Shown here: positions 19,400 to 29,005 of the stretch, piece after piece
Layout: each line of letters opens with the position of its first letter
Numbering within the stretch: the first letter of the stretch is position 1
Source of the DNA: Sphingomonas melonis
Lineage (GTDB): Bacteria; Pseudomonadota; Alphaproteobacteria; Sphingomonadales; Sphingomonadaceae
NCBI RefSeq assembly: GCF_013409985.1
Contig: NZ_JACCBY010000001.1
Coordinates: 1,116,001-1,180,000, forward strand
Direction: 5' to 3'
Length of the DNA: 64,000 nt
Program-made: the position numbers and the translations under genes
Notes under the pieces: model-generated
Told to the model about the DNA's origin: nothing
Seen by the model: the letters and a program-made list of their open reading frames with translations, nothing else
Databases searched by the model: none

Positions 19400-19462
19400 T
19401 AGGCACGGCGGTCGCGCGGAAATCGACTGGCATGGCGCGCCGGCTTTGCTATGCGGGCGGCC

Positions 19463-21019
19463 ATGCAGCATACCGACACCATCCTGATCGTCGACTTCGG
19501 CAGCCAGGTGACCCAGCTCATCGCCCGCCGGGTCCGCGAAGCCGGCGTCTATAGCGAGGTCGCCCCCTTCCAGTCCGCCGAGGCGGCGTTCGACCGGCTC
19601 AAGCCCGCCGGCATCATCCTGTCGGGCGGCCCTGCCTCGGTGACGCTCGCCACCAGCCCGCGGGCGCCGCAGCGCTTCTTCGAGGCGGGCGTGCCGATCC
19701 TCGGCATCTGCTACGGCCAGCAGCTGATGAGCGCGCAGCTCGGCGGCAACGTCATCGTCTCGGGCGACGGCGGCGAGTTCGGCAAGGCCTATGTCGAGGT
19801 GAAGGCCAATTGCGCGTTGTTCGACGGCCTGTGGGCCGAGGGCGAGCGGCATCAGGTGTGGATGAGCCACGGCGACAAGGTCGATGCGATCCCGCCCGGC
19901 TTCACGCCCGTCGCGACCTCGGAAGGCGCGCCTTATGCGATCGTCGCGGACGAGTCGCGCCGCTTCTACGGCGTCCAGTTCCACCCCGAGGTCGTTCACA
20001 CCCCCGACGGCGGCAAGCTGATCGCCAATTTCGCGCGCCACGTCTGCGGCCTCGCCGGCGACTGGACGATGGCCGAGTTCCGCGAAGCCAAGATCGCCGA
20101 GATCCGGGCGCAGGTCGGCAAGGGGCGGGTGATCTGCGGCCTGTCGGGCGGCGTCGATTCGTCGGTCGCCGCACTGCTGATCCACGAGGCGATCGGCGAT
20201 CAGCTCACCTGCGTGTTCGTTGACGGCGGCATCCTGCGCGCTGGCGAGGCCGAGCAGGTCGTCGGCCTGTTCCGCGGCCATTACAACATCCCGCTCGTCC
20301 ATGTGGAGGCGCAGGACCTGTTCATGGACGGCCTCGCCGGGGTCACCGATCCCGAGGCGAAGCGCAAGTTCATCGGCAAGACCTTCATCGACGTGTTCGG
20401 GGCGGAAGCCAAGAAGATCGGCGGGGCCGAATTCCTGGCGCAGGGCACGCTCTATCCCGACGTGATCGAGAGCGTCAGCTTCACCGGCGGCCCCTCGGTG
20501 ACGATCAAGAGCCACCACAATGTCGGCGGCCTGCCCGAGCGGATGAACATGAAGCTCGTCGAGCCGCTGCGCGAATTGTTCAAGGACGAGGTGCGCGCGC
20601 TCGGCCGTGAGCTCGGCCTGCCCGACGTGTTCGTCGGCCGTCATCCCTTCCCGGGGCCGGGTCTTGCGATCCGCATCCCCGGCGAGGTGACGCGCGAGCG
20701 CTGTGACATCCTGCGCAAGGCGGATGCGGTCTATCTCGAGGAGATCCGCAACGCCGGACTCTACGATGCGATCTGGCAGGCGTTCGCGGTGCTGCTGCCG
20801 GTGCGCACCGTCGGTGTCATGGGCGATGGTCGCACCTATGACCATGTACTCGCGCTGCGGGCGGTGACCTCGACCGACGGCATGACCGCCGAGGTGTTCG
20901 ACTTCCCCAGCGACTTCCTGCCGCGGGTGGCCACCCGGATCGTCAACGAGGTCAAGGGCGTCAACCGCGTGGTCTACGACTATACGTCGAAGCCGCCCGG
21001 CACGATCGAGTGGGAGTGA
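19463..21019 (+). CDS. guaA: GMP synthase (glutamine-hydrolysing)
   Basis: This 518-residue enzyme turns XMP, ATP and glutamine into GMP. The class-I amidotransferase domain has the nucleophile Cys83 (GICYGQQLM) and the His174/Glu176 pair (QFHPE). The ATP-pyrophosphatase domain has SGGVDSS at 228-234, and the C-terminal dimerisation domain ends PPGTIEWE. An in-frame ATG at 19451 would add four residues. It shares a bidirectional terminator with the receptor gene that ends next to it. Confidence 0.97.
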   Translation: MQHTDTILIVDFGSQVTQLIARRVREAGVYSEVAPFQSAEAAFDRLKPAGIILSGGPASVTLATSPRAPQRFFEAGVPILGICYGQQLMSAQLGGNVIVSGDGGEFGKAYVEVKANCALFDGLWAEGERHQVWMSHGDKVDAIPPGFTPVATSEGAPYAIVADESRRFYGVQFHPEVVHTPDGGKLIANFARHVCGLAGDWTMAEFREAKIAEIRAQVGKGRVICGLSGGVDSSVAALLIHEAIGDQLTCVFVDGGILRAGEAEQVVGLFRGHYNIPLVHVEAQDLFMDGLAGVTDPEAKRKFIGKTFIDVFGAEAKKIGGAEFLAQGTLYPDVIESVSFTGGPSVTIKSHHNVGGLPERMNMKLVEPLRELFKDEVRALGRELGLPDVFVGRHPFPGPGLAIRIPGEVTRERCDILRKADAVYLEEIRNAGLYDAIWQAFAVLLPVRTVGVMGDGRTYDHVLALRAVTSTDGMTAEVFDFPSDFLPRVATRIVNEVKGVNRVVYDYTSKPPGTIEWE

Positions 21020-21033
21020 TCGGGCGCTAGCAG

Positions 21034-21064
21034 ACGGCGCGGGCAGCGATGCCCGCGCCGTTTG
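21034..21064. terminator. Terminator between convergent guaA and receptor gene
   Basis: ACGGCGCGGGC (21034-21044) pairs perfectly with GCCCGCGCCGT (21051-21061) around AGCGAT, with TTTGC on the + side. It lies between the guaA stop (21019) and the stop of the minus-strand receptor gene (21068), and could serve both. Confidence 0.7.
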
Positions 21065-21067
21065 CAT

Positions 21068-23593
21068 TCAGAGGGCGACCCGCAGCGACAGCGAGGTGGT
21101 GCGGCCGTTGATCGAGCGCGCGCGGACGATGCCGTTGGCCGGGATCGATCCGTCCTCCGACTCGGTGAAGCCGCGTACGTCGAACAGGTTGTTGGCGTTC
21201 AGCGAGAGTAGCAACCGGTCGGTCCAGCGCCATTGCGCGAAACCGTTGACCTGGGTGAAGCCGGGCAGCTTCAGGTCGCCGACGTCCTGGGCATAGCTGC
21301 TCGTCGTGCCGACGACATTGGCGCCGATGCTGAACCGGTCGACGGTCACCTCGGGCGTCGCCTGGAACATCAGGGCTGCCTGCCGCCGCGGGGTGCGGCC
21401 GACGCTCTGGGGGCTCAGCGCGTCCTGCGTGATCTTGGCGTCGGTATAGGTCGCGCCGACGGTGAGGTCGAACGGTCCGGTGCCATAGCTGCCGTCGAAT
21501 TCCAGGCCGAAGGCGCGGTATTTGCGGTCGATGAAGGTCTGACGGGTCGCCTCGAAATTCTGCTCCTCGGTGCCGGCCCAGAAGCCGGTGAGGTTGGCCT
21601 TCATACCGTTGCGGCGATACTTCAGCCCCGCTTCGGCCTGGCGCACGTAATCCACGCCGGCATCGTGGTTGACGAGCGAGCCGTCCGTCACGCTCACGGC
21701 CGGCCCGAACAGCAGGCGGTCGGCATTGGCGCGGGCGCCGCGGCTGTAGCGCACGAACACCGCGAACGGCTCGGACACGCGGAAGTTGATCCCGGTCGAA
21801 TAGGACAGATAGTGCCAGGAATAGTCGACCGGCGCGGGGCTGGTCAGTGGTATCACCGCCACCCGCCGCTCGGCGTCCGCGAAGCGGTTGTCGCGATTCA
21901 TGTCGACGATCGCCGTACCGTTGCGGTTGCCGCCGAGGTCGGCACCGAAGATCGCGCCGCGCGCACGGCCGAAATCGTAGCGGATGCTGGCGCCGAGCGC
22001 GACGCGGCCGATCTTGTAGTTGAGCGATCCGAACGGCGCGTTGACGCCATAATCGACGCGATAGCTGCGACGGCAGCAGCCCGCCGCGTCGGGCTTGCCA
22101 TAGCCATGGTCGGCGAACCAGGTCGCGCCATAGCCGTAATAGCCGTCCTGCGTCATCGCCTGGCCGGCGCCGTCGAACACGTCCACCAGCGCGGCGCGTC
22201 CGTCGCCGCGGACGTCCATCAGCGGCGACGTCCACAGCCAGTCGGTGTCCACCGTCTGACGTGAGGCATAGAAGCCGGCAGTGGTGGTCAGGTCGCCCTG
22301 GCCGACGCGGAACACGCGGCTGACCCTCAGGTCGTTGGTGGCATTGTTCAGGCTGTTGAGCTTGACGTCGAACACCACCATGCGCGCGAGCAGGCCGTTG
22401 CCGTTGAGCCCGGCGAGATCGGTGATCGCCTGGCCGCCATTCGGCCCGGTGGCGTAGCGCAGCGTCGCGCCCGCCCCGCCGAGATCGGTCGCGGTGGTCG
22501 CGGCGCTGGCGATGGCAGCCGGGAAGTTGGAGATGAACCGGCCCGAGATGTAGGCATACCGGAAGCGCTCGGTCACCGTCCAACCCGAAAGGTCGGTCTG
22601 GCTTTCGAAGCCGATCGCCTTGACGACCGGGTGCTGGCCGTCGCGCAGATCGTCGACGACGCGATTGTTGTTGCCATCGAGCGTGACGTTGCTGGTGAAG
22701 TAACGCGACAGCAGCGCGTCATGCGCGATGGAGAAGCCGGGAACGTCTTCGTACTGCGGGTTGGCGGCGGTACCGGTCACGCGCACCGGGTTGGGCAGAT
22801 AGGCCGCCGACCGGTCGTTGAGCAGCTTGCCGTAGAGGCGCACGTAGCCGTTGGCGAACTCCTTGGTGACGTTGAGCTTGATCTGGCCGCCCTTGGTGCC
22901 GTCATAGCCGAGGTGGCGGGGGCCTTCGCCCTGATGGTAGAAGCCGCCGATCTGGAAGCGCAGGCCGTCGGCGACCTTGCCGCCATAGGTGATGTCGAGC
23001 CGGTGCTCGTTATAGTCGAGGCCGGTGCTGGCCTGGATCGTGCCGCCAGGAACCTCCCCGGTCTTGGAGATCAGGTTGATGACGCCGCCGGGCGAATTCG
23101 ACGAGAAAGTCGAGGCCGAACCGCCGCGGATCGCATCGACCGAGGCGAGAGTGAGGTCGGCGCGCAGGAAGATGTCGGCGTTGCCGAAGGTGATGTCGCC
23201 GAATTCGAGGATGGGCAGGCCGTCTTCCTGCAATTGCAGGAATTTGGCACCGCCGGTCGCGATCGGCAGCCCCCGGATCGAGATATTGGCATTGCCGTCG
23301 CCGCCCGAGCTTTCCGAGCGGATGCCGGGGATGTTGCGGAAGATCTCGGCGGTCGAGCGCGGCGCGATCTTCAGGATCTCCGTCTCGGGCAGCGAGCTGG
23401 TCGAGATCGCACTGTCGAGCCGGTCGCGGCTGCGGGCAACGGCGGTGACGATGATGTCCGTGTTCCGATTGCGCGGTTCGGTCGCGCCGGTGGCCTCTGT
23501 CTTGGCGTCGGCCGGACGATCCTGCGCGCCTGCTGCCTGCGGCAGAAAATTCGCTAGCGAAATCATAGTCAAGCTTAGTCGGGCAAGAAACAC
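21068..23593 (-). CDS. TonB-dependent receptor
   Basis: This 841-residue outer-membrane protein starts at GTG 23593 after GGAGG with 5-nt spacing. A signal peptide ends near AAGAQ (residue 24). The plug domain includes DIIVTAVARSRDRL (TonB-box-like), NIPGIRSESSGGDGNANISIRGL and GGSASTFSSNSPGGVINLISKTG. The rest is a 22-strand barrel ending SLSLRVAL, so the usual terminal Phe is replaced by Leu. The substrate is unknown; a LacI-like palindrome upstream hints at a sugar. It needs the TonB-ExbBD complex encoded at 51-53.6 kb. Confidence 0.9.
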   Translation of the reverse strand: MFLARLSLTMISLANFLPQAAGAQDRPADAKTEATGATEPRNRNTDIIVTAVARSRDRLDSAISTSSLPETEILKIAPRSTAEIFRNIPGIRSESSGGDGNANISIRGLPIATGGAKFLQLQEDGLPILEFGDITFGNADIFLRADLTLASVDAIRGGSASTFSSNSPGGVINLISKTGEVPGGTIQASTGLDYNEHRLDITYGGKVADGLRFQIGGFYHQGEGPRHLGYDGTKGGQIKLNVTKEFANGYVRLYGKLLNDRSAAYLPNPVRVTGTAANPQYEDVPGFSIAHDALLSRYFTSNVTLDGNNNRVVDDLRDGQHPVVKAIGFESQTDLSGWTVTERFRYAYISGRFISNFPAAIASAATTATDLGGAGATLRYATGPNGGQAITDLAGLNGNGLLARMVVFDVKLNSLNNATNDLRVSRVFRVGQGDLTTTAGFYASRQTVDTDWLWTSPLMDVRGDGRAALVDVFDGAGQAMTQDGYYGYGATWFADHGYGKPDAAGCCRRSYRVDYGVNAPFGSLNYKIGRVALGASIRYDFGRARGAIFGADLGGNRNGTAIVDMNRDNRFADAERRVAVIPLTSPAPVDYSWHYLSYSTGINFRVSEPFAVFVRYSRGARANADRLLFGPAVSVTDGSLVNHDAGVDYVRQAEAGLKYRRNGMKANLTGFWAGTEEQNFEATRQTFIDRKYRAFGLEFDGSYGTGPFDLTVGATYTDAKITQDALSPQSVGRTPRRQAALMFQATPEVTVDRFSIGANVVGTTSSYAQDVGDLKLPGFTQVNGFAQWRWTDRLLLSLNANNLFDVRGFTESEDGSIPANGIVRARSINGRTTSLSLRVAL

Positions 23594-24502
23594 AATGGCC
23601 TCCGGTGGGGTGGGGGTAACGGAGCCATTTTAGAAGGTAATTAGCGCTACCATTGCGAGGTTAGGAAAAAACACAAACGATTGCATATGGGTGATTTACG
23701 GGAAGAGGCTTCCGATGAAGTAAGGTCTGTACTTACAGGAAGAATAGAGGCAACGATTAGAATTGAAAGCATAAAGATAAAAACTAGGTAAATAGTTATT
23801 ATGTTTGATGGGGGATGTGACTATCGCATAACGCCGGGCGCTCATGCGCTGAAATGCTGATTCGAAACGGATGCGAAACGAAATCTGTGATGCGCTTCTG
23901 GTGGGCGTAGCGAGGGGCATAAGCCCCCGATGCCGGTACACAGCTTTTAATAAAATTGAGACGTAACCATAGAAGATACGTGATCTCCGGGGAAGTGGTG
24001 GCGATTACACGTTGTGCAGCGGATGCGCAGATTTGATCGACAGGCTGATCAAGTATTAAAGCGCGGGATAAGGCGAAGACTAACTGATAACTTATGCGTT
24101 GGTGCAGGATAGCCGGTTGAACAAGAGGTTGATAATGTAGCCCGGCCGTTTGCCGCCTTATGAACTTCTCAGGGATTAGGTGTCTACCGGTGGTCGCCTG
24201 GTTGCGCGGGCCTAGCCTCATGCGCAGCGGCGCGCCGGCTCGTGTCGCTACACCGCAAAGTGCATCGCCGAACGGGAACAGGTCGATATTTCAGTCAAGG
24301 TGAACCCATGATCTTCACCGGGCGACGTGAAGAGTGCAAAAAGGCAGGCGTTGGCGATGTTGCCGCGCTACCGTCTAAGCGGTTGACCGCTGCCCTAAAG
24401 TGCCGTTGGCCCGCCCGAGGGGAAAGCGGTGGGCGCTCGGATCATCTGGAAACCGTAGTGCGAAGAAAACCGTGACGTCAGTTCGTGACGGATCGCGCTG
24501 CC
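23594..24502. other. AT-richer, gene-poor segment
   Basis: About 900 nt have visibly lower GC than the flanks and several short frames on both strands, none with a recognised motif, good start or codon bias. A small GGGGC-ATAA-GCCCC hairpin lies at 23914-23927. The 5' part (23594-23700) should carry the promoter of the receptor. The rest may be decayed foreign DNA or hold an unrecognised RNA. Confidence 0.5.
23639..23652 (-). promoter_or_regulatory. Possible LacI-family operator upstream of the receptor
   Basis: On the minus strand the site reads TGGTAGCGCTAATT, with the perfect palindromic core TAGCGCTA (23642-23649). LacI-family regulators of sugar-receptor genes in alpha- and gammaproteobacteria often use TGGTAGCGCTA-type operators. 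It lies about 46 nt before the start codon. No lacI-type gene is in the window. Confidence 0.4.
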
Positions 24503-25675
24503 TCAACCATCCGAACGAACCAGCTTGATATCGCGATCAGCGGCCCAGCCATGGACGTCCTCGCGCCGGAGGGCGGTCGCCATCAGGTCGGGAAACTGGT
24601 CGGGCGTGCAGGCGAACACCGGAATGCCCAGCGATGCCACTCGCGCCGAGAGATGCGGATCATAGGATGGCCGCCCCGTGTCGGAGAGCGCGAGTAGCAC
24701 GATGACGTTGACGCCCGACACCGCCAATCGCGCCAGCCGGTCGACCAGCGCTTCGGCATCGCCGCCTTCGTAAAGATCGGTGATGAGTATCAGATGTGCT
24801 TTGCCAGGTCGCTCGATCCGGTCTTCGCAATAGGCGACTGCCCGGTTGATGTCGGTGCCACCGCCCAGTTGCACCCCGAACAGCACCTCGACCGGATCGG
24901 CCAGTTCCTCGGTCAGGTCGACGATCGCGGTGTCGAAGCAGACGAGCTTGGTCGCCACCACGGGCAGCGACGCCATGACGGCTGCAAAGATCGAAGCGTA
25001 GACCACCGAACTGGCCATTGATCCCGACTGGTCGACGCACAGGATCACCTCGTCCAGATCGACGATGCGCCGCTGCTGGCGCATGAAGCCGATGAGGCGT
25101 TCGGGGACCACCGTGCGATACTCAGGCTGATAATTGCCGAGATTGGCGCGGATGGTGCGCGGCCAGTCGATATCGGCGAACCGTGGCCGGCTGGTCCGCC
25201 GCGAACGATCGAGCGCGCCGCGGATCGCGTCCGCCGTGCGCGCCTCCAGCCGGGCGAGCAGCGCCGCGACCACCTTCGCGATCACGACGCGCGCCGTCTC
25301 CTTCGTCTTTTCCGGCATCACCCCGCGCAAGGCGATTAGATCGGCGACCAGGTTCACATCGGCCTCGACCGCCGCCAGGAACTCCGGCTCCAGCAGCATC
25401 TGGCGCAGGCCCTTGCGATGGAAGGCATCCTGCTGGATCACCTGGACGACCGGCGCGGGGAAGAAGTCGCGAATATCGCCCAGCCATTTGGCGACGCGCG
25501 GTGCCGATCCACCAAGGCCGCCGCGCCCCTTCTTCTCTTCCTCACCATCGCCGTAGAGCGCGGACAGCGCGCTCGACATGCGGCGATCGCTTTCCGATAG
25601 CGCCACGCCGCCTTCGTCAGCCCCATCGACGCCGAGTGCGAGCGTCCAGCGGCGTCCGCGTTGGTCCTCCGTCAT
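24503..25675 (-). CDS. VWA domain protein, CoxE-like (YehP-type)
   Basis: This 390-residue protein has a helical N-terminal half, with Gly/Lys-rich EEKKGRGGLGG at about 46-56, and a von Willebrand A domain from about 207. The metal site is complete: DQSGS at 215-219, Thr274 in GGGTDI and Asp300 in LITDLYEGGD. In MoxR systems, VWA partners are thought to act with the ATPase as metal-delivery or remodelling adaptors. It is the last gene of a five-gene operon; its ATG overlaps the DUF5682 stop by 4 nt. No signal peptide is seen, so it is cytoplasmic. Confidence 0.85.
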   Translation of the reverse strand: MTEDQRGRRWTLALGVDGADEGGVALSESDRRMSSALSALYGDGEEEKKGRGGLGGSAPRVAKWLGDIRDFFPAPVVQVIQQDAFHRKGLRQMLLEPEFLAAVEADVNLVADLIALRGVMPEKTKETARVVIAKVVAALLARLEARTADAIRGALDRSRRTSRPRFADIDWPRTIRANLGNYQPEYRTVVPERLIGFMRQQRRIVDLDEVILCVDQSGSMASSVVYASIFAAVMASLPVVATKLVCFDTAIVDLTEELADPVEVLFGVQLGGGTDINRAVAYCEDRIERPGKAHLILITDLYEGGDAEALVDRLARLAVSGVNVIVLLALSDTGRPSYDPHLSARVASLGIPVFACTPDQFPDLMATALRREDVHGWAADRDIKLVRSDG

Positions 25676-27921
25676 GGTCGCACCCCCGTCATCAGCGCGA
25701 TCACGCGCGCTTCGTGTGCGGGCCAGATCGCGACGGCGTCCGGCAGCAGCCGATAGCCGCGCGCGCCGCTGCCCGATCGGCCGAGAGCCGCGTCCATCAA
25801 CCGGCGCCGCTCATTACGGTCGAGGGCGGAGAACACCCGCCGGAACAGCGGCAGATTGGCGACGAACGCCTCCTCCTCCAAGGTCGAGAGCCAGCTATCG
25901 ACCACCTCGCGCAACGCCGTGTCGTGGATCAGCCGTTGTCCCGCGCCCTCCAGAAAACCTTCGAAATAGCCTGCGGCCGCGGCTGCCGGGGTGCCCGGCG
26001 ACAGCATCCGGGCGAGCAGTATGGCGGCTTGGTCCGCGGACAGCGCCTCCGCCTCGTAAAGCAGGCGTGCTGCGGAGCCGGCAATCAGGCGTGTCGTCTG
26101 CGCGTCGTCGAACAGCTTGCGCAACGCCTCGTGCCAGGTCGCGACCACGTCCGGTGCCAGCTCGGCCAGCTGGATCGCCCCGTCCGCCGCCAGGATTGCA
26201 CCGCGCAACGCCCCCGCGGCGTCGGCATCCAGGTTGCGCGCGGCATAGGGGAAGGCCAGCGCCGCCTGCACCACGATGCGCGGCATCAGCCCGGCGAGAT
26301 GCCCGACCGTTCCGCTCCGTGCTTCGCCATAGCGCAGGATGTCGGCCATGGGCGGCAGCGCGGCGAGCAGCGCCTGACAGTCGCTGGTCAGCGCGGCCCG
26401 GTCTTCGAGCAGGGCGATACCTTCCTGCGTCGCGCGCGGCAGGTCGGCAATCATGGCCCGGCGCACCAGCTCCGCCAGCGCGCCGAGGTCGGTTTCCGCC
26501 CGCATCGCCTCGGTCAGCCGTCCGCCGGCGGCTTCGGCGATGGTCGAGCCATGGATCAGGTTCTCTATCAATCGAACGGCATATTCGGGCTGCCAGGCCA
26601 AGACCCAATTCTCGCGGAACGTGCCGCGGCTGCGCCCGGCATCGGCCAAACGGCCCCACGGCACGTCGAGCGCGTTCAGCCGATGCAGCAGCGTCGAGCG
26701 TGCCAGCCCGCTGTCGCTGCGCAGGTCGAGCGTCAGCGCCCGTTCCAGCGCTTCGGGTTTCAGCCGCATGGCCTTTTGCTGGCGTTGCAGATCCTCCAGC
26801 AGCGGGGCCAGCGGCGTGTCGGCGGGGATCACCCCGACCGCAGACCCGATCAGCAATTCGGCGGCGATGTCGTCCCATATCGCGCGTTCGCCCTGGCAAA
26901 GGCAGGCGATCGCCGCCTCGCGCAGTTCCGCGAAGCCGGGATGGGGGCGGGCGCGCAAGGCGGCCAGCGCATGGCCCAGCCGCTGCGCTTCGATCACCGA
27001 TGCGGTGGACACGAAGTGGCCGTGTTCGCGCAGCACCCGCGCGATACGGGCGAGCCAGATTGCGTCGCGATCCTGGGCGTGGCGCGTGTCCCAGAGATGC
27101 GCACACCATCCCGGCGCAACGACCCCGGCACCATAGCCGCTCGCACGGGCGAGACGGGGGGCGGTCCAGGGTGCCCAGGTCGCCTTCGTCTTTGTCTTGG
27201 ATCGCCCCTTGAGCACGGCGCGATCGGCGGACAGGCTGATCTTGGCGGCCAACGCGGGAACGTGCCATGCGCCGCACACCACGGCGACCGGACCCTCGCT
27301 CGCCTTGGCGCCGCGCGCAATTTCGATACGCATATGCGCTTCCCGCGCCGCCTCGCGCCCGGATGGCGGGGCGGCTTCGCTGCGCAGCGCCGTCATAGCA
27401 TCGGCCACCGCCGCGAATACCGATGTCGAGGCGGGATTCTCCTCGATGACGTCGGCCCACCAGGATTCGCCATCGTCATACCCCGCCGCCATGGCCAGCG
27501 TGCCGATCGGATCGCTGGCGACCGGATCGTCGTCGGCGCTGACCTCTGGTTCCTGGTCGATGCCGATGCTCTGCTCGCCCTGCCGCTCGTCCGGCCAATC
27601 CCCAAGTCTGTCCGAGGCGGGAAGGTCGATGAAGCGCACCTCTGCACCATGCGCCACCGCCCAGCGCGCCGCCTGATATTCGGGAGAATAGTCCGCGAAG
27701 GGGAAGAAACTGGCGCGGGCCGGATCGTCCTCGACATAGGTGAGCAGCGCGACCGGCGTCGCCATCCCCGGATCGGCGAGCATCGGCAGCAGGTGCGAGG
27801 CATCCGCCGGCCCCTCGATCAGCACCGCCGCTGGCCGGAGCGCGTCAAGCGCCTCCACCAGACGACGTGCCGAACCGGGGCCGTGATGACGGACACCGAA
27901 CAGCGATACCTCGGCCGCCAT
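25672..27921 (-). CDS. DUF5682 family protein (YehM-type)
   Basis: This 749-residue cytoplasmic protein begins SLFGVRHHGPGSARRLVEAL followed by VLIEGPADA, a G-x-x-H / E-G-P arrangement like that at the start of TraB/TIKI or erythromycin-esterase-like folds. A His-containing VVCGAWHVPALAAKI follows near residue 240. The rest is mostly helical, without other motifs I recognise. Family membership is by recall. It lies 4 nt after the MoxR gene and overlaps the VWA gene by 4 nt. A hydrolase activity is only inference. Confidence 0.8.
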   Translation of the reverse strand: MAAEVSLFGVRHHGPGSARRLVEALDALRPAAVLIEGPADASHLLPMLADPGMATPVALLTYVEDDPARASFFPFADYSPEYQAARWAVAHGAEVRFIDLPASDRLGDWPDERQGEQSIGIDQEPEVSADDDPVASDPIGTLAMAAGYDDGESWWADVIEENPASTSVFAAVADAMTALRSEAAPPSGREAAREAHMRIEIARGAKASEGPVAVVCGAWHVPALAAKISLSADRAVLKGRSKTKTKATWAPWTAPRLARASGYGAGVVAPGWCAHLWDTRHAQDRDAIWLARIARVLREHGHFVSTASVIEAQRLGHALAALRARPHPGFAELREAAIACLCQGERAIWDDIAAELLIGSAVGVIPADTPLAPLLEDLQRQQKAMRLKPEALERALTLDLRSDSGLARSTLLHRLNALDVPWGRLADAGRSRGTFRENWVLAWQPEYAVRLIENLIHGSTIAEAAGGRLTEAMRAETDLGALAELVRRAMIADLPRATQEGIALLEDRAALTSDCQALLAALPPMADILRYGEARSGTVGHLAGLMPRIVVQAALAFPYAARNLDADAAGALRGAILAADGAIQLAELAPDVVATWHEALRKLFDDAQTTRLIAGSAARLLYEAEALSADQAAILLARMLSPGTPAAAAAGYFEGFLEGAGQRLIHDTALREVVDSWLSTLEEEAFVANLPLFRRVFSALDRNERRRLMDAALGRSGSGARGYRLLPDAVAIWPAHEARVIALMTGVRP

Positions 27922-27925
27922 CGCG

Positions 27926-29005
27926 TCAGATCAGCTCGGTCAGCGAGGCGTAATAACCCTCGAACCCGCGACGCTTCTTGAGCACGGTCTTGAGATATTC
28001 GCCCAGCACCGCCTTGTCCTGCACCGGGTCCTTCACCACCGCGCCGATCATGTTGGCGGCCAGCATGTCGGGCGTAAGTCGCCCGTCGTTGAAGAAGGTC
28101 GCCTGGCTGATCCCGCCGACCATCACGCCGATCGCCTCGGCGGTGGACAGCCCGCCACTGGGGGATTTGAGCGCGACCTTGCCGTCCTCGGTCGATCCGG
28201 AGCGCAGTTCGCGGAAGATCGCGACGACCCGCGCCACTTCCTCGGCGACGTTCTTCGGGGCGGGCAGGTCGAGACTGCGCGCCATCTCAGCCACCCGCTT
28301 GACGATGATCGCCACTTCCTCGTCGGCATTGTCCGGCAGTGGCAGGACGACGACGTTGAAGCGCCGCTTGAGTGCCGAGCTCAACTCGTTGACGCCCTTG
28401 TCGCGGTTGTTGGCGGTGGCAATGATATTGAACCCGCGTCGCGCATAAACCGCGCCGTTCAGCTCGGGGATCGGCATCATCTTTTCGGACAGCACGGTAA
28501 TCAGCGTGTCCTGCACGTCCGATCCCATACGGGTCAGCTCTTCCATGCGACAGAGCTTGCCCGTCTCCATCGCCCGCATCAGCGGGGTCGGGACCAGTGC
28601 GTCCCGGCTGGGGCCATGGGCCAGCAGCTGTGCACAATTCCATCCATAGCGGACCTGGTTTTCATCGGTCCCCGCCGTGCATTGGATCACCATCGTCGAA
28701 TCGCCGGTGATGGCGGCCGACAGATGCTCCGACACCCATGACTTGGCGGTTCCCGGCACCCCGAGCAGCAGCAGCGCGCGGTCGGTTGCGAGCGTCGCTA
28801 CCGCCGTTTCGATCAGCCGCCGGTCGCCGACATATTTGGGCGTGATCGCAGCGCCGCCGGGTGCAACGCCGCCCATCAGATAGGTAACGACGCGCCTGGG
28901 CGACAGCGCCCAGCCGGCTGGGCGACGGTCGGCATCGTCCGCCGCGAGCGCCGCAAGCTCACCGGCATGGATGTCCTCGGCGGGCAGGCGCAGCTTCTCG
29001 CTCAT
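27926..29005 (-). CDS. MoxR-type AAA+ ATPase (YehL subfamily)
   Basis: This 359-residue ATPase has Walker A GVPGTAKS (82-89), a Walker-B-like CRMEEL (152-157, Glu-Glu instead of Asp-Glu), sensor 1 ATANN (196-200) and the arginine-finger segment SALKRRF (210-216). MoxR ATPases work as hexamers with VWA partners to mature or remodel target proteins. The gene overlaps the DUF5691 gene by 4 nt and is followed by DUF5682 and VWA genes, the arrangement seen in E. coli yehLMP. It should be the motor of the operon's complex. Confidence 0.9.
   Translation of the reverse strand: MSEKLRLPAEDIHAGELAALAADDADRRPAGWALSPRRVVTYLMGGVAPGGAAITPKYVGDRRLIETAVATLATDRALLLLGVPGTAKSWVSEHLSAAITGDSTMVIQCTAGTDENQVRYGWNCAQLLAHGPSRDALVPTPLMRAMETGKLCRMEELTRMGSDVQDTLITVLSEKMMPIPELNGAVYARRGFNIIATANNRDKGVNELSSALKRRFNVVVLPLPDNADEEVAIIVKRVAEMARSLDLPAPKNVAEEVARVVAIFRELRSGSTEDGKVALKSPSGGLSTAEAIGVMVGGISQATFFNDGRLTPDMLAANMIGAVVKDPVQDKAVLGEYLKTVLKKRRGFEGYYASLTELI

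Noticed and set aside
18410-21067. Very long minus-strand open frame (885 codons) across rplQ and guaA
   Set aside because: It is antisense to well-supported genes and has no recognised motif. GC-rich codon bias produces such frames. The same applies to the long antisense frames over parC, purC and the ABC gene.
23799-24221. 140-codon minus-strand frame in the AT-richer segment
   Set aside because: No motif, no ribosome binding site and an odd composition. It could be real, but nothing supports it.
24226-24250. Weak likeness to the tRNA-Arg 3' end (GGCGCGCC-GGCT) as an attachment site
   Set aside because: Only a dozen GC-rich bases match, with a gap, and the match ends before the T loop. 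This is easily chance.
24242-24475. 77-codon plus-strand frame near the VWA gene
   Set aside because: No family, weak start, and it lies in the gene-poor segment; not enough support.
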